Notes under the pieces: model-generated
The model's input: the letters and a program-made list of their open reading frames with translations, nothing else
Databases searched by the model: none
Told to the model about the DNA's origin: nothing
In this document: positions 8,563 to 16,440 of the stretch, piece after piece
Numbering within the stretch: position 1 is the first letter of the stretch
How the letters are laid out: each line of letters begins with the position of its first letter
Origin: CAJKWP01 sp964554475
GTDB lineage: Bacteria; Bacillota; Clostridia; Christensenellales; UBA1242
Assembly (NCBI GenBank): GCA_964554475.1
Contig: CAZKOT010000004.1
Coordinates: forward strand, 1-47,633
DNA length: 47,633 nt
Direction of reading: 5' to 3'
Translations under genes and position numbers: made by a program

Positions 8563-8600
8563 TTCTGTAGAAAAAAATAATAATGTAAACAAAGGATAAC

Positions 8601-9098
8601 ATGGCAAAAAAATCATTGGTTTTAGAACATGTTCTTTTCGAAATTGAAATGTATCTTTTAGCAATCATTGAATCTACAGAAAAAGATATTCCAGAACGAA
8701 TTAAACAATTTTGGGCAAATCTTTTATGGGAAGCAGAGCTTAATCATTTGAGGAATCTTCTTTATTTTTTTGCAAGTTCAAAAAAATATCCGACTGATAT
8801 TCATTGTTTAGACATAGTAAAAACTCCCATTGTCATAAAGACAGATTTAATTGCAAAAATCAACAAAACAACGAGTCATTTGACATATGAGGGAAAAGAA
8901 CAAGATTGGGAAATTAGTGTTCGTGAAAAAATTTATTATGCAAGAAATAGTATGTTTAAAGTGATTAAAAATTTTATAAAAAAATTAAAAACACAAACCG
9001 ATGTTAAACCAAATTTCTTTATAGAATTAAACAATGTTGATATTATACAATTAATTAGTTGTATTGAAAAGATGCTAAATGCCCTCACAAAAAAATAA
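8601..9098 (+). CDS. Hypothetical protein, 165 aa
   Basis: I do not recognise the family. The protein looks soluble and mostly helical. It has no signal peptide or membrane segment and no obvious catalytic motif. It is rich in Lys, Ile and Leu with a hydrophobic N-terminal helix (about 6-24), a Trp/Leu-rich second helix (38-60) and a basic helical region (108-132). It is a single-gene transcript, with a near-consensus promoter, AAAGGATAAC just before the ATG, and a hairpin plus T-run directly after the stop. The sequence gives no function; the clean transcription unit argues that it is real. Confidence 0.8.
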   Translation: MAKKSLVLEHVLFEIEMYLLAIIESTEKDIPERIKQFWANLLWEAELNHLRNLLYFFASSKKYPTDIHCLDIVKTPIVIKTDLIAKINKTTSHLTYEGKEQDWEISVREKIYYARNSMFKVIKNFIKKLKTQTDVKPNFFIELNNVDIIQLISCIEKMLNALTKK

Positions 9099-9104
9099 TC
9101 AAAC

Positions 9105-9139
9105 AAGTAACCACTGTGAAATAAAAGAGTTACTTTTTT
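9105..9139 (+). terminator. Terminator after the 165-aa gene
   Basis: AAGTAAC (9105-9111) pairs with GTTACTT (9129-9135) across a 17-base loop, followed by a T run. The convergent lipid kinase gene ends at 9158. Confidence 0.6.
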
Positions 9140-9157
9140 AATTTAATTTATCAAAAA

Positions 9158-10096
9158 TCATTTTTTGAAAATTCTTTTAAAATTGCTTGGAACAATTAAA
9201 TTTACTTCTTTTTGTAAAACTTTTAAATTAATATTATTTTCACACTCACCAGCCTCACCATCAATATTGAATTGCGTTTTATTAGGATTGAAAATTTTTA
9301 TATTTTTTCCCTGTGTGCGAATAATGTCAGCGCCTGTTTTAAAATGTTTTAAACCACAAAAAAACAATTTTAGTAATCTAAAAAAATTGAAAGTTCTTTG
9401 AAAAAAGCCCTTGATGCCTTTTTTGTTATTTTTAAACATAATTATATCAACAAAACCATCATCAAGTTTAGCATTTTTATTTAATTTAAACCCTGCAACC
9501 GAGCGTGAGTTAACAAACAAAATAAAAGAAAACACTTCTGTAATTTCTAATTTTTCGTCAATTGAAATTGTAAGCGGAATTTTGTAATTTTTAAAAAAAG
9601 ATAAAAAACCTTTTGCAAAATAAGCCCACCAACCAAATAATTTTTTACAATCTTGTTTTGTGTTGTATGTGCATTCCGTGCAAGTTCCACAAGAAAGTTC
9701 GTAAACCCCGTAGCCATTGTTTATTTTAAGAATGTCAAACTCAAAAATGTTTTCCTGTAAAATAACATCAAGTGCTTTGTTTAAATTTGATGAAATGTTA
9801 AATGTTCGTGTTAGGTCATTCACCGTTCCGGCTGGAATTAAACCAATTAAAGGCTTTCTTTCCCGCTCTGCAAGACCTGAAACAACTTCACTAAAAATTC
9901 CATCTCCTCCAACTGCAACAATTAAATCATATTGATTGCAACACATAGAAGAAATTAATCTTCCGTGCCCCATGTATTCAGTTCTAAAAAAATCGATATT
10001 TTCATATTTTTTGGACAATTGTTTTTTTATTTTTTCTAAATATTTATTAATTTTTCCACGTTTTGCAAACGGAGAATATATTACAGCACAATTCAT
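9158..10096 (-). CDS. Diacylglycerol kinase-family lipid kinase (DgkB/YegS-like)
   Basis: 312 aa. The catalytic domain carries VGGDGIFSEVVSG (62-74), the GGDGT loop with Ile67 in place of Thr, and IPAGTVNDLTR (87-97), matching the GTxNDfAR ATP/lipid site. The C-terminal half is the beta-sandwich lipid-binding domain with FNIDGEAGE near the end. Family members phosphorylate diacylglycerol or related lipids at the membrane face and help recycle lipids released by lipoteichoic acid synthesis. The glycine-rich segment that normally reads like GGGRLTELTY here contains Cys136, Cys139, Cys142 and Cys150. AAAGGA supports the start. It is convergent with the gene on its left and divergent from purC. 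Confidence 0.88.
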   Translation of the reverse strand: MNCAVIYSPFAKRGKINKYLEKIKKQLSKKYENIDFFRTEYMGHGRLISSMCCNQYDLIVAVGGDGIFSEVVSGLAERERKPLIGLIPAGTVNDLTRTFNISSNLNKALDVILQENIFEFDILKINNGYGVYELSCGTCTECTYNTKQDCKKLFGWWAYFAKGFLSFFKNYKIPLTISIDEKLEITEVFSFILFVNSRSVAGFKLNKNAKLDDGFVDIIMFKNNKKGIKGFFQRTFNFFRLLKLFFCGLKHFKTGADIIRTQGKNIKIFNPNKTQFNIDGEAGECENNINLKVLQKEVNLIVPSNFKRIFKK

Positions 10097-10252
10097 ATTT
10101 TTCCTTTGTTCCCCCGTTTTAAAAAAGGAGGCATATAAAAAATAGTATATTTTCTAAATTATTCGAAAAGATTATACCACATTAAAATAATAATGACAAA
10201 ATCTATAACAATCATATTTTATACTACTTAAAATCAAAAATATTGTTAAATA

Positions 10253-10281
10253 TGGACAAAAATAAAATTATATGATATATT
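10253..10281 (+). promoter_or_regulatory. Promoter for purC
   Basis: TGGACA (10253-10258), 17-base spacer, TATATT (10276-10281). AAAGGAG lies just before the ATG at 10319. I see no guanine riboswitch in the 222-base gap. Confidence 0.65.
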
Positions 10282-10318
10282 TTTCTCATAATCAATTTTT
10301 GATTAAAGGAGAATTTTT

Positions 10319-11416
10319 ATGGATGAAATAAAACCAATTGAACTAACACGAGGAAAAACAAAAATTATTTGGGCAATCGGAAATGACCAAATAATAATGG
10401 AAATGCTTAATAATCTTTCAGCTGGTGACGGCGCAAGACAAAAAGCACTAAATGTTGCGAGAGCAAAAAATATTCAAAATGCAATTTTAATGAATTATTT
10501 AAAAAACAAAGGCATTAAAACAGCTTATATAAAAAAAATTTCCCCAACCGAAACCATTTGTGATAGGGTTGAAATGATTCCTCTTGAATGCGTTGTTCGT
10601 GGAGTTCCATATGGAAGTTATTTACTTAGAAATCACGATTACGTTGAAGGATTTGATGAAAAAGGAAAACCGATTTTATCAAAAGAATTTAAAGATGAAG
10701 AAGGTCGTCCCTATGTTTTTGAAGAACCTATTTTTGAAATTTTTCACAAGAAAACAGTAGTTAGTCCCGAACTTGTAAACAAAACGCCCGATTTGGTTGA
10801 AAAATATGGCAAAGTAACAAAACCAATTTTAATTTCGGAAGATATTGCTCACAAGTATTTTTGTAAAAACGAAAAATGGGAAAAGGGTGCTTTTACCGAC
10901 CCTTATATTAAAACAAATGGTAATAATTTTGAATTTTATAATCAAAAAGCTCCAATTGAAGGACAACCCCTTTTAACACGTCCGTCATGTTTAAACGAAG
11001 AACACTTGAAAGAAATAGAAGAAATGTCAATAAAGTCGTTTAAATTGCTTTCAAAATTTCTTTCTGGAATTGAAGTTAAAGGAAAACCAATTTTCCTTGC
11101 AGATATAAAATTTGAATTTGGACTTAACAAATTTGGCGAATTAGTTTTGGCTGATGTAGTTGACAATGACAGCTGGAGAATTTGGATTGATCGTGACCCT
11201 ATTAATGGAACACTTGACAAACAACTTTTCCGTGACCAAAAAGTCTCTGACAACGTTGTAGTTGAAAAATATGAATTTGTAACAGAACTTTTAGAAAATC
11301 GATTTAATCAATATATAAATGAAAAAATTTTAAAATTACAAGTAAAAGAGCAAATAGAAGGATTGAAAATCAAAAAAGCTAACGAAACAAAGGACGTTGG
11401 ACAAGAAAAAGAATAA
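10319..11416 (+). CDS. purC: Phosphoribosylaminoimidazole-succinocarboxamide synthase
   Basis: 365 aa. It joins CAIR and aspartate using ATP in purine synthesis. Diagnostic segments include RGKTKIIW (11-18), GDGARQKAL, LECVVRGVPYGSYL, FLADIKFEFG and VDNDSWRIW. It is clearly longer than the common bacterial PurC (about 235-240 aa); extra sequence lies in the middle and in a Lys/Glu-rich C-terminal tail, as in the longer subfamily. It stands alone with its own promoter and terminator and no other pur gene in the window, although fhs nearby supplies formyl-folate for the same pathway. AAAGGAG supports the ATG. Confidence 0.92.
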   Translation: MDEIKPIELTRGKTKIIWAIGNDQIIMEMLNNLSAGDGARQKALNVARAKNIQNAILMNYLKNKGIKTAYIKKISPTETICDRVEMIPLECVVRGVPYGSYLLRNHDYVEGFDEKGKPILSKEFKDEEGRPYVFEEPIFEIFHKKTVVSPELVNKTPDLVEKYGKVTKPILISEDIAHKYFCKNEKWEKGAFTDPYIKTNGNNFEFYNQKAPIEGQPLLTRPSCLNEEHLKEIEEMSIKSFKLLSKFLSGIEVKGKPIFLADIKFEFGLNKFGELVLADVVDNDSWRIWIDRDPINGTLDKQLFRDQKVSDNVVVEKYEFVTELLENRFNQYINEKILKLQVKEQIEGLKIKKANETKDVGQEKE

Positions 11417-11430
11417 AAATACAAAAAATA

Positions 11431-11459
11431 AAAATGAAGTTAAGCAACTTCATTTTTTT
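11431..11459 (+). terminator. Terminator after purC
   Basis: AATGAAGTT and AACTTCATT pair across the loop AAGC, followed by seven T residues: a textbook intrinsic terminator. Confidence 0.9.
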
Positions 11460-11521
11460 ATTTAATTAATTTTTATCATATTAAATAATAAATTAAAAAA
11501 ATTGTCGTTATTGTAATTTCC

Positions 11522-11550
11522 TTTACAATTATTCAAATTAATATTACACT
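11522..11550 (+). promoter_or_regulatory. Promoter directly abutting the decarboxylase-like start codon
   Basis: TTTACA (11522-11527), 17-base spacer, TACACT (11545-11550). The ATG begins at 11557, six bases after the -10 box, which is where transcription is expected to start. No Shine-Dalgarno sequence is present. Confidence 0.55.
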
Positions 11551-11556
11551 ATTAAT

Positions 11557-12510
11557 ATGACAAAATTAATTGAAAAACTACGTAATAACAATCTATATCC
11601 TCTTCATATGCCAGGACATAAACGCAACCCTGATTTTGTTTTGAAACCTGAAATTTGGCAAGACATAACAGAAATTCAAGGCTTTGATGACTTAGCTCAC
11701 CCTTGCGGAATTTTAAAAGATATTGAAGATCAAGCAGCAAAACTTTTCGGGGCGAAAAAAACTTTTATGTCAGTTAATGGCTCTACTGCAAGCAATCTAG
11801 CAGCAATTAGGGCAGCAAGTTTACAATTTAATTCAAAATCATTAGCAGTTTTAAACGGATTTGATGATCTTCATCGTTCAATTTATAATGCTGCTGATGT
11901 TTGTAATTTGAAATTAACCCCTCAAGAAGCAAAAGTTGCACTAATTACAAGTCCAACTTACAATGGAGAAATGTGGAAAGATTATTCACTAGTTAAAAAT
12001 TATTCATGCGTAATTGTTGATGCAGCGCACGGAGCGCATTTGGGATTTCACAATTATTTTCCTCAAAATCCAACGAGTTCGGGAGCAGACATTGTAATTG
12101 AAAGCTTGCACAAAACTCTTCCTGTTTTAGGACAAACCTCACTTTTACATATATGCAGCGAAAGAATTGATGTGGACCTATTAAAAAAACAATTAAACAT
12201 TTTTCAAACTTCAAGTCCTTCTTACATGTTAATGGCAAGCATTGCACATTGTTTAAATCTTCTCGAAAAAAATGCAAATGAGTTATTTAATAATTTTACA
12301 AGAAGATTAAAAATATTATATAATAATAAAAAATTTATTTTTCAAGACCCATCAAAACTTTTAATAAATGCTCCTATTGGAGATTATTTAAGAAAAAATG
12401 GATTTGAACCAGAACGTGAAAAAGACAATACAACGCTTCTCATGTTCACAATTTGCGACCCTGATTGGGTTTTTGAAAAATTAAAAGGTTTACTTGAGGT
12501 TTATTTATGA
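11557..12510 (+). CDS. Short Orn/Lys/Arg decarboxylase-like PLP enzyme
   Basis: 317 aa. The N-terminus HMPGHKR (17-23) is the hallmark of the fold-type I Orn/Lys/Arg decarboxylases (YaaO/SpeA/Cad group). The PLP lysine is in IESLHKTLP (Lys186), and VDAAHGAH (154-161) holds the PLP-binding Asp and the His that stacks on the ring. Family members are usually 450-490 aa; here the C-terminal domain is reduced to about 100 residues. It probably decarboxylates a basic amino acid to a polyamine, but the trimmed C-terminus makes the substrate uncertain. The stop codon overlaps the ATG of the SCIFF-like peptide gene (ATGA), so it heads a three-gene operon with the peptide and its maturase. Confidence 0.82.
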   Translation: MTKLIEKLRNNNLYPLHMPGHKRNPDFVLKPEIWQDITEIQGFDDLAHPCGILKDIEDQAAKLFGAKKTFMSVNGSTASNLAAIRAASLQFNSKSLAVLNGFDDLHRSIYNAADVCNLKLTPQEAKVALITSPTYNGEMWKDYSLVKNYSCVIVDAAHGAHLGFHNYFPQNPTSSGADIVIESLHKTLPVLGQTSLLHICSERIDVDLLKKQLNIFQTSSPSYMLMASIAHCLNLLEKNANELFNNFTRRLKILYNNKKFIFQDPSKLLINAPIGDYLRKNGFEPEREKDNTTLLMFTICDPDWVFEKLKGLLEVYL

Positions 12511-12647
12511 AACACATTAAATCATTAAAAACAAAAAAAATGTGCATCAATGATGGTAACTGTGGCGAATGCCACACTTCTTGCCAAAGTGCCCGCAAAA
12601 CACTTATTGCAGTTGTTAATCAAACATGCGAAAAAAAATTAAGCTAG
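12507..12647 (+). CDS. scfA: SCIFF-like ranthipeptide precursor with altered cysteine pattern
   Basis: 46 aa. The start MKHIKSLKT and the core CGECHTSCQSA are the signature of SCIFF (six cysteines in forty-five residues) precursors, substrates of a radical-SAM thioether-forming enzyme, and NQTCE near the end matches the family C-terminus. It has only five cysteines (13, 19, 22, 26, 41). The two that normally lie in the ACKTSC segment are replaced by Arg30 and Ile34, and Cys13 lies outside the usual set. The gene overlaps the preceding stop as ATGA with GAGG upstream, so it is translationally coupled. The maturase gene begins 37 bases downstream. Family identity is clear; whether the peptide still receives a thioether is open. 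Confidence 0.88.
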   Translation: MKHIKSLKTKKMCINDGNCGECHTSCQSARKTLIAVVNQTCEKKLS

Positions 12648-12684
12648 AATTTGTCAACAATAAGGGGCATAAGTTTTAATTGCT

Positions 12685-13956
12685 ATGAAACCACACACAT
12701 TTTCTTTATATGGAACAAATTTTGTTATTAATCCTTTAAGCGGAGAAATTCACATCTTCGATGATTTTTCTTTTGAAATTTTCACAACGGAAAAAACAAA
12801 AGAAAAAGTTTCGACTGATGAATTAAAAAATGTTTGGGAAGAAATTAAATCATTAAATTTAAATTGTGAGGAGGAAAAACAAATCACAAATTATTCACTT
12901 TGCACTCCCAACTCTCAACATTTTGTTAAGGCTCTTTGTTTACATATTGCTCATGCTTGTAATTTAAAATGTTCTTATTGTTTCGCAAGCAAAGCGACAA
13001 ATGACAATGCTCTTATGTCTTTTAAAGTTGGAAAATCTGCAATTGATTTTCTTATAGAAAATTCAGGCAACCATTATAATTTAGATGTTGATTTTTTTGG
13101 AGGAGAACCGCTTTTAAATTTTGAAGTAATTAAAAAAATTGTTTTTTATGCTCGCTCGAAAGAAAAGCAGTATAATAAGAATTTTAGGTTTACATTAACA
13201 ACAAACGGTTTGCTTTTAAATGATGATGTTATTAATTTTGCAAATAAAGAATTTGAAAATGTTGTTTTAAGTTTAGATGGCAGAGCTGAAGTTCATAATA
13301 AAACTCGATGCAATTCATATGATGATGTGGTTAAAAAATTACAAGATTTTGTTATAAAACGAAAAGGAGAGTATTACATACGTGGAACTTATACAAAAAA
13401 CAATCTTGATTTTACAAATGACATTATACATATGTTAAATCTTGGATTTACAGAGTTGGCACTTGAACCTGTTGTATGTGGAGATTTAACAAACGAGCGC
13501 TTACCTGTTTTATTTAATGAATACGAAAAACTTGCAAAATTAGTCTATGAAAAAAATTTTACATTTTATCAATTTATGTTAAATTTAGAAAATGGTCCCT
13601 GTCTTTCAAAACGCCTTCGGGGTTGCGGATGCGGAACCGAATATTTTGCCGTTACTCCTAATGGTAAATTATTCCCCTGTCATCAATTTGTTTCTCATCC
13701 CGAATTTGAAGTTGGTGATGTTTGGAATGGTATTACAAAATCTGAAATTTGTAATAAATTTACAAAAAGGAATATAAAAACAATTCCGAAATGCTCATCG
13801 TGTTGGGCAAAACTTTGGTGCTGTGGAGGATGTTCTGCGAATGCTTTTAATACAAATGGAAACATCTTTCAACCCGATGATTTTCAATGTGAACTTTTTA
13901 AAAAACAACTTGAATGCTCAATTTGGCTTTCCTCAAAGCGAAGTCTTGCGGAATGA
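12685..13956 (+). CDS. scfB: Radical-SAM/SPASM SCIFF maturase
   Basis: 423 aa. An N-terminal peptide-recognition region (about 1-80) is followed by the radical-SAM cluster motif CNLKCSYC (Cys92, Cys96, Cys99) and the SAM-binding FGGEPLLNF. A C-terminal SPASM region is rich in cysteines: GCGCGTEYF, PNGKLFPCHQF, CSSCWAKLWCCGGC and a last Cys in FQCELF would bind two auxiliary 4Fe-4S clusters. Family members form Cys-to-alpha/gamma-carbon thioether links in the adjacent SCIFF peptide. It sits directly after the peptide gene in the same orientation, and all cluster cysteines look intact even though the peptide has lost family cysteines. No close Shine-Dalgarno sequence precedes ATG 12685 (AAGGGG is 17 bases away). 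Confidence 0.9.
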   Translation: MKPHTFSLYGTNFVINPLSGEIHIFDDFSFEIFTTEKTKEKVSTDELKNVWEEIKSLNLNCEEEKQITNYSLCTPNSQHFVKALCLHIAHACNLKCSYCFASKATNDNALMSFKVGKSAIDFLIENSGNHYNLDVDFFGGEPLLNFEVIKKIVFYARSKEKQYNKNFRFTLTTNGLLLNDDVINFANKEFENVVLSLDGRAEVHNKTRCNSYDDVVKKLQDFVIKRKGEYYIRGTYTKNNLDFTNDIIHMLNLGFTELALEPVVCGDLTNERLPVLFNEYEKLAKLVYEKNFTFYQFMLNLENGPCLSKRLRGCGCGTEYFAVTPNGKLFPCHQFVSHPEFEVGDVWNGITKSEICNKFTKRNIKTIPKCSSCWAKLWCCGGCSANAFNTNGNIFQPDDFQCELFKKQLECSIWLSSKRSLAE

Positions 13957-14298
13957 ATTTTATTAAAAATAAGTGTAAAGGTAATTAGAATTGACGACTG
14001 CAAATAAGAGAAAACAACATTATCTTAGTTATTTATAATTTTTTAATATATTCGCACTTTGTTTTTGATGCAAAAATAAATTTCAGAAAAACCTGTAAAT
14101 ATCATTTAAAGTGTGTTAAAAATTGAATAATTAATCAATATTGCTAATACAATTAAAAATAATTTTTCTATAACTATCCTTAATGAGATTAAAGGATTTA
14201 GAAATGTCTGTTGTTGACGTTTATTTATTTATATTAGACAATTTATTTTCATTTTGTTACAATAATTATTGAAAAATTACACAAGGGGGTAAAATAAA
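13957..14298. other. Intergenic gap upstream of fhs
   Basis: Plain AT-rich sequence of 342 bases. I see no ORF with a ribosome binding site and no ZTP or folate riboswitch motif. A possible promoter for fhs is TAGACA (14236-14241) with TACAAT (14259-14264), 17 apart. Confidence 0.5.
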
Positions 14299-15933
14299 AT
14301 GAAAACCGATATTGAAATTGCTCATGAAATAAAATTAAAAAATATTGACGAGGTTTTAAAAATTGCCTGCATTGATAGGAATGATGCCGAAATGCTGGGA
14401 AACCATATGGCAAAAATTACACCCAAAGACAAAACAAAAAAAGGCAAATTAATTTTAGTTACCGCAATAAATCCTTCGAAAGCTGGGGAAGGTAAAACAA
14501 CAGTAAGCATAGGACTTGCCGATGCTTTACGTCAATTAGGAACAAAAACATTTCTTACCCTTCGAGAACCCTCACTCGGACCCGTGTTTGGAATTAAGGG
14601 AGGAGCGACTGGAGGAGGTTATTCTCAAGTAGTTCCAATGGAAGACATAAACCTTCATTTCACGGGAGATTTTCACGCAATAACAACTGCAAATAATTTA
14701 ATCTCTGCTGTAATAGACAATCACATTTTCCAAGGCAACACTCTCAACATAAAAACAGTAACTTTTCAAAGATGTTTAGATATGAACGACCGTGCTCTTC
14801 GAAATGTAATTGTTTCAGCAGATAAAAATGGACGAACGGAAAATTTTGTTATTACTGCTGCAAGCGAAATAATGGCAATTTTTTGCTTAGCAAAAGATTT
14901 TAAGGATTTAAAAAATCGTCTTAATAATGTTATTATAGGTTACAATAATGAAGAAAAACCTATAACAGTAAAAGATTTAGACATAGGAGAATCTGTAGCT
15001 GCTCTTCTTTTTAGGGCAGTAAAACCAAATTTGGTGCAGACAATTGGCGGAACGCCAACTTTAATTCACGGCGGACCATTTGCAAACATTGCACATGGGT
15101 GCAATTCAATAATTGCAACAAAAACCGCACTATCTCTGGCCGATTATGTTGTAACTGAAGCAGGTTTTGGAGCAGATTTAGGAGCAGAAAAATTTGTCAA
15201 TATCAAATGTCGTGCAAGCAACTTATCACCTTCTTGTATTGTTCTTGTAGCAACTGTTCGAGCACTAAAACTTAATGGTGGAGCAGAAGATTTAAAAAAT
15301 AAAAATATAGAAGCACTTAAAAAAGGTATTGTCAATTTAGAAAAACACATTGAAAATATTAAAAGTGTCTTTTGTTCCCCCTGTGTTGTTGCTATAAATA
15401 AATTTGATACTGACACAAATGCCGAACTTGAAATAATTAAATCAATTTGTGCCCTACATGGAGTTAAAGCATTTGCTTGCACAGTATGGTCGGAAGGTGG
15501 CAAGGGTGGATTAGAACTTGCAAAGGAAGTAAAAAATATTGTTGACAAAAACAAATTAAAAGTGAAGTTTACCTATGATTTAAATTTATCAATTGAAGAA
15601 AAGATTAAAGAGGTTGCAACAAAAATTTATGGTGCTGACGATGTAGAATATAGCGAAAAAGCAAAAAAAGAAATTTCAAAGTTACAAAATTCAAGTTTTA
15701 AAGACCTACCAATTTGTATTGCAAAAACTCAATATTCTTTAAGCGATAATCAAAATCTTTTAGGCGAACCAAAAAACTTTAAAATTTTTGTTCGGGATGC
15801 TCAACTCCGCTCAGGTGCGGGATTTATTGTAATTGTTGCGGGAGATATAATGTTAATGCCAGGTCTTCCCAAAACACCAAATGCAACAAAAATAAAAATA
15901 ACCGATGATGGTATAATCAGCGGACTTTTTTAA
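14299..15933 (+). CDS. fhs: Formate-tetrahydrofolate ligase
   Basis: 544 aa, slightly short of the usual 555-560. It makes 10-formyl-THF from formate, THF and ATP for purine synthesis and one-carbon flow. The P-loop is NPSKAGEGKTT, where the family typically has TPxPAGEGKTT. GPVFGIKGGATGGGYSQVV, DFHAITTANNLISA and the C-terminal LMPGLPKTPNA are all diagnostic. GGGGG upstream of ATG 14299 gives the start. It is a single-gene unit between the SCIFF locus and the ten-cysteine peptide gene. Because formate is a gut fermentation product, it suits an anaerobe, but acetogenesis cannot be inferred from this gene alone. Confidence 0.95.
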   Translation: MKTDIEIAHEIKLKNIDEVLKIACIDRNDAEMLGNHMAKITPKDKTKKGKLILVTAINPSKAGEGKTTVSIGLADALRQLGTKTFLTLREPSLGPVFGIKGGATGGGYSQVVPMEDINLHFTGDFHAITTANNLISAVIDNHIFQGNTLNIKTVTFQRCLDMNDRALRNVIVSADKNGRTENFVITAASEIMAIFCLAKDFKDLKNRLNNVIIGYNNEEKPITVKDLDIGESVAALLFRAVKPNLVQTIGGTPTLIHGGPFANIAHGCNSIIATKTALSLADYVVTEAGFGADLGAEKFVNIKCRASNLSPSCIVLVATVRALKLNGGAEDLKNKNIEALKKGIVNLEKHIENIKSVFCSPCVVAINKFDTDTNAELEIIKSICALHGVKAFACTVWSEGGKGGLELAKEVKNIVDKNKLKVKFTYDLNLSIEEKIKEVATKIYGADDVEYSEKAKKEISKLQNSSFKDLPICIAKTQYSLSDNQNLLGEPKNFKIFVRDAQLRSGAGFIVIVAGDIMLMPGLPKTPNATKIKITDDGIISGLF

Positions 15934-16047
15934 TTTTTAAGACCTATCTTTTATTTTTTCTTAATAATTGTTAATTATAGGATTACATAGTAATCCCCGT
16001 TTATCATTTATCATTAAACACTCATATATTGCTTTGGGGAGAAGCAA
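15934..16047. other. Gap after fhs with a hairpin and a promoter
   Basis: A perfect seven-base stem GGATTAC-ATA-GTAATCC lies near 15979-15995 without a long T run. TTATCA (16001-16006), 18-base spacer, TATATT (16025-16030) is a plausible promoter for the cysteine-rich peptide; GGGGAGAAG begins close to the predicted transcript start. Confidence 0.45.
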
Positions 16048-16212
16048 ATGAATATTTCACAATTATTATTTTTTAATACCTTTTCGCAACGTAGAAGATG
16101 TTGTCCTTGTTGCTTTGTTAATATATGCCCCTTTCCTGTTTGGACTGTTTGCTGCAGTCTTTGTAATGGAATAAGTGGTAGTCCATGCTGTGGTTTTTTT
16201 ATTGGAAACTAA
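16048..16212 (+). CDS. 54-aa cysteine-rich peptide of unknown function
   Basis: ATG preceded by GGGGAGAAG at good spacing. Ten of the 54 residues are Cys (18, 19, 21, 22, 27, 35, 36, 39, 47, 48) in three groups: CCPCC, CCSLC and PCCGFF. The first 17 residues are hydrophobic then basic (QRRR at 14-17) and could act as a leader or membrane-binding segment; the rest is aromatic, Pro- and Gly-containing. I do not recognise the family. It could bind metal, be disulfide-rich, or be a ribosomally made peptide precursor. A promoter-like site lies upstream and a strong hairpin downstream, so it looks like an independent transcription unit. The SCIFF maturase is about 2 kb upstream, separated by fhs. 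Confidence 0.65.
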   Translation: MNISQLLFFNTFSQRRRCCPCCFVNICPFPVWTVCCSLCNGISGSPCCGFFIGN

Positions 16213-16259
16213 ATAATCTCATAAAGTATAAGAACCATATATCTTAATTTAAGAATTAA

Positions 16260-16312
16260 ATGCCGAAAAAGACAATTTTGCTTTACGTAAATGACTGTCT
16301 TTCGGCATTTTT
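16260..16312. terminator. Long hairpin terminator after the cysteine-rich peptide
   Basis: ATGCCGAAAAAGACA (16260-16274) pairs with TGTCTTTCGGCAT (16296-16308) except for two extra A residues, followed by a short T run. Confidence 0.75.
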
Positions 16313-16326
16313 GCCTATTTAATAAT

Positions 16327-16414
16327 TCCCCTCTTGAGATGGTGCCACCCTTGCGTCAAATTGCTCAAAGGCAATTTGCAGATTTATGAAGTAATTTAAT
16401 TATGGAGCGGGGGT
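16327..16414. repeat. Degraded MITE-like dispersed repeat (tentative)
   Basis: The block is visibly richer in G and C than its surroundings. It contains CCCCTCTTGAGATGG, GTGCCACCC, a perfect 8-base inverted repeat CAAATTGC/GCAATTTG (16357-16364, 16371-16378) and ends in GAGCGGGGG. From memory, CCCTCTTGAGAGGG..GTGCC..GTCAAATTG blocks are scattered through many gut Firmicute genomes. A second copy is not present in this window, so the repeat nature is inferred. Confidence 0.35.
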
Positions 16415-16440
16415 ATGTTTTTCATTTTGTTGATAGTCTA

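Noticed and set aside
8465..8668. 67-codon minus-strand frame
   Set aside because: It overlaps the promoter and start of the gene at 8601 and has no ribosome binding site.
13957..14298. ZTP or folate riboswitch before fhs
   Set aside because: The gap is plain AT-rich sequence without the conserved GC-containing core of either class.
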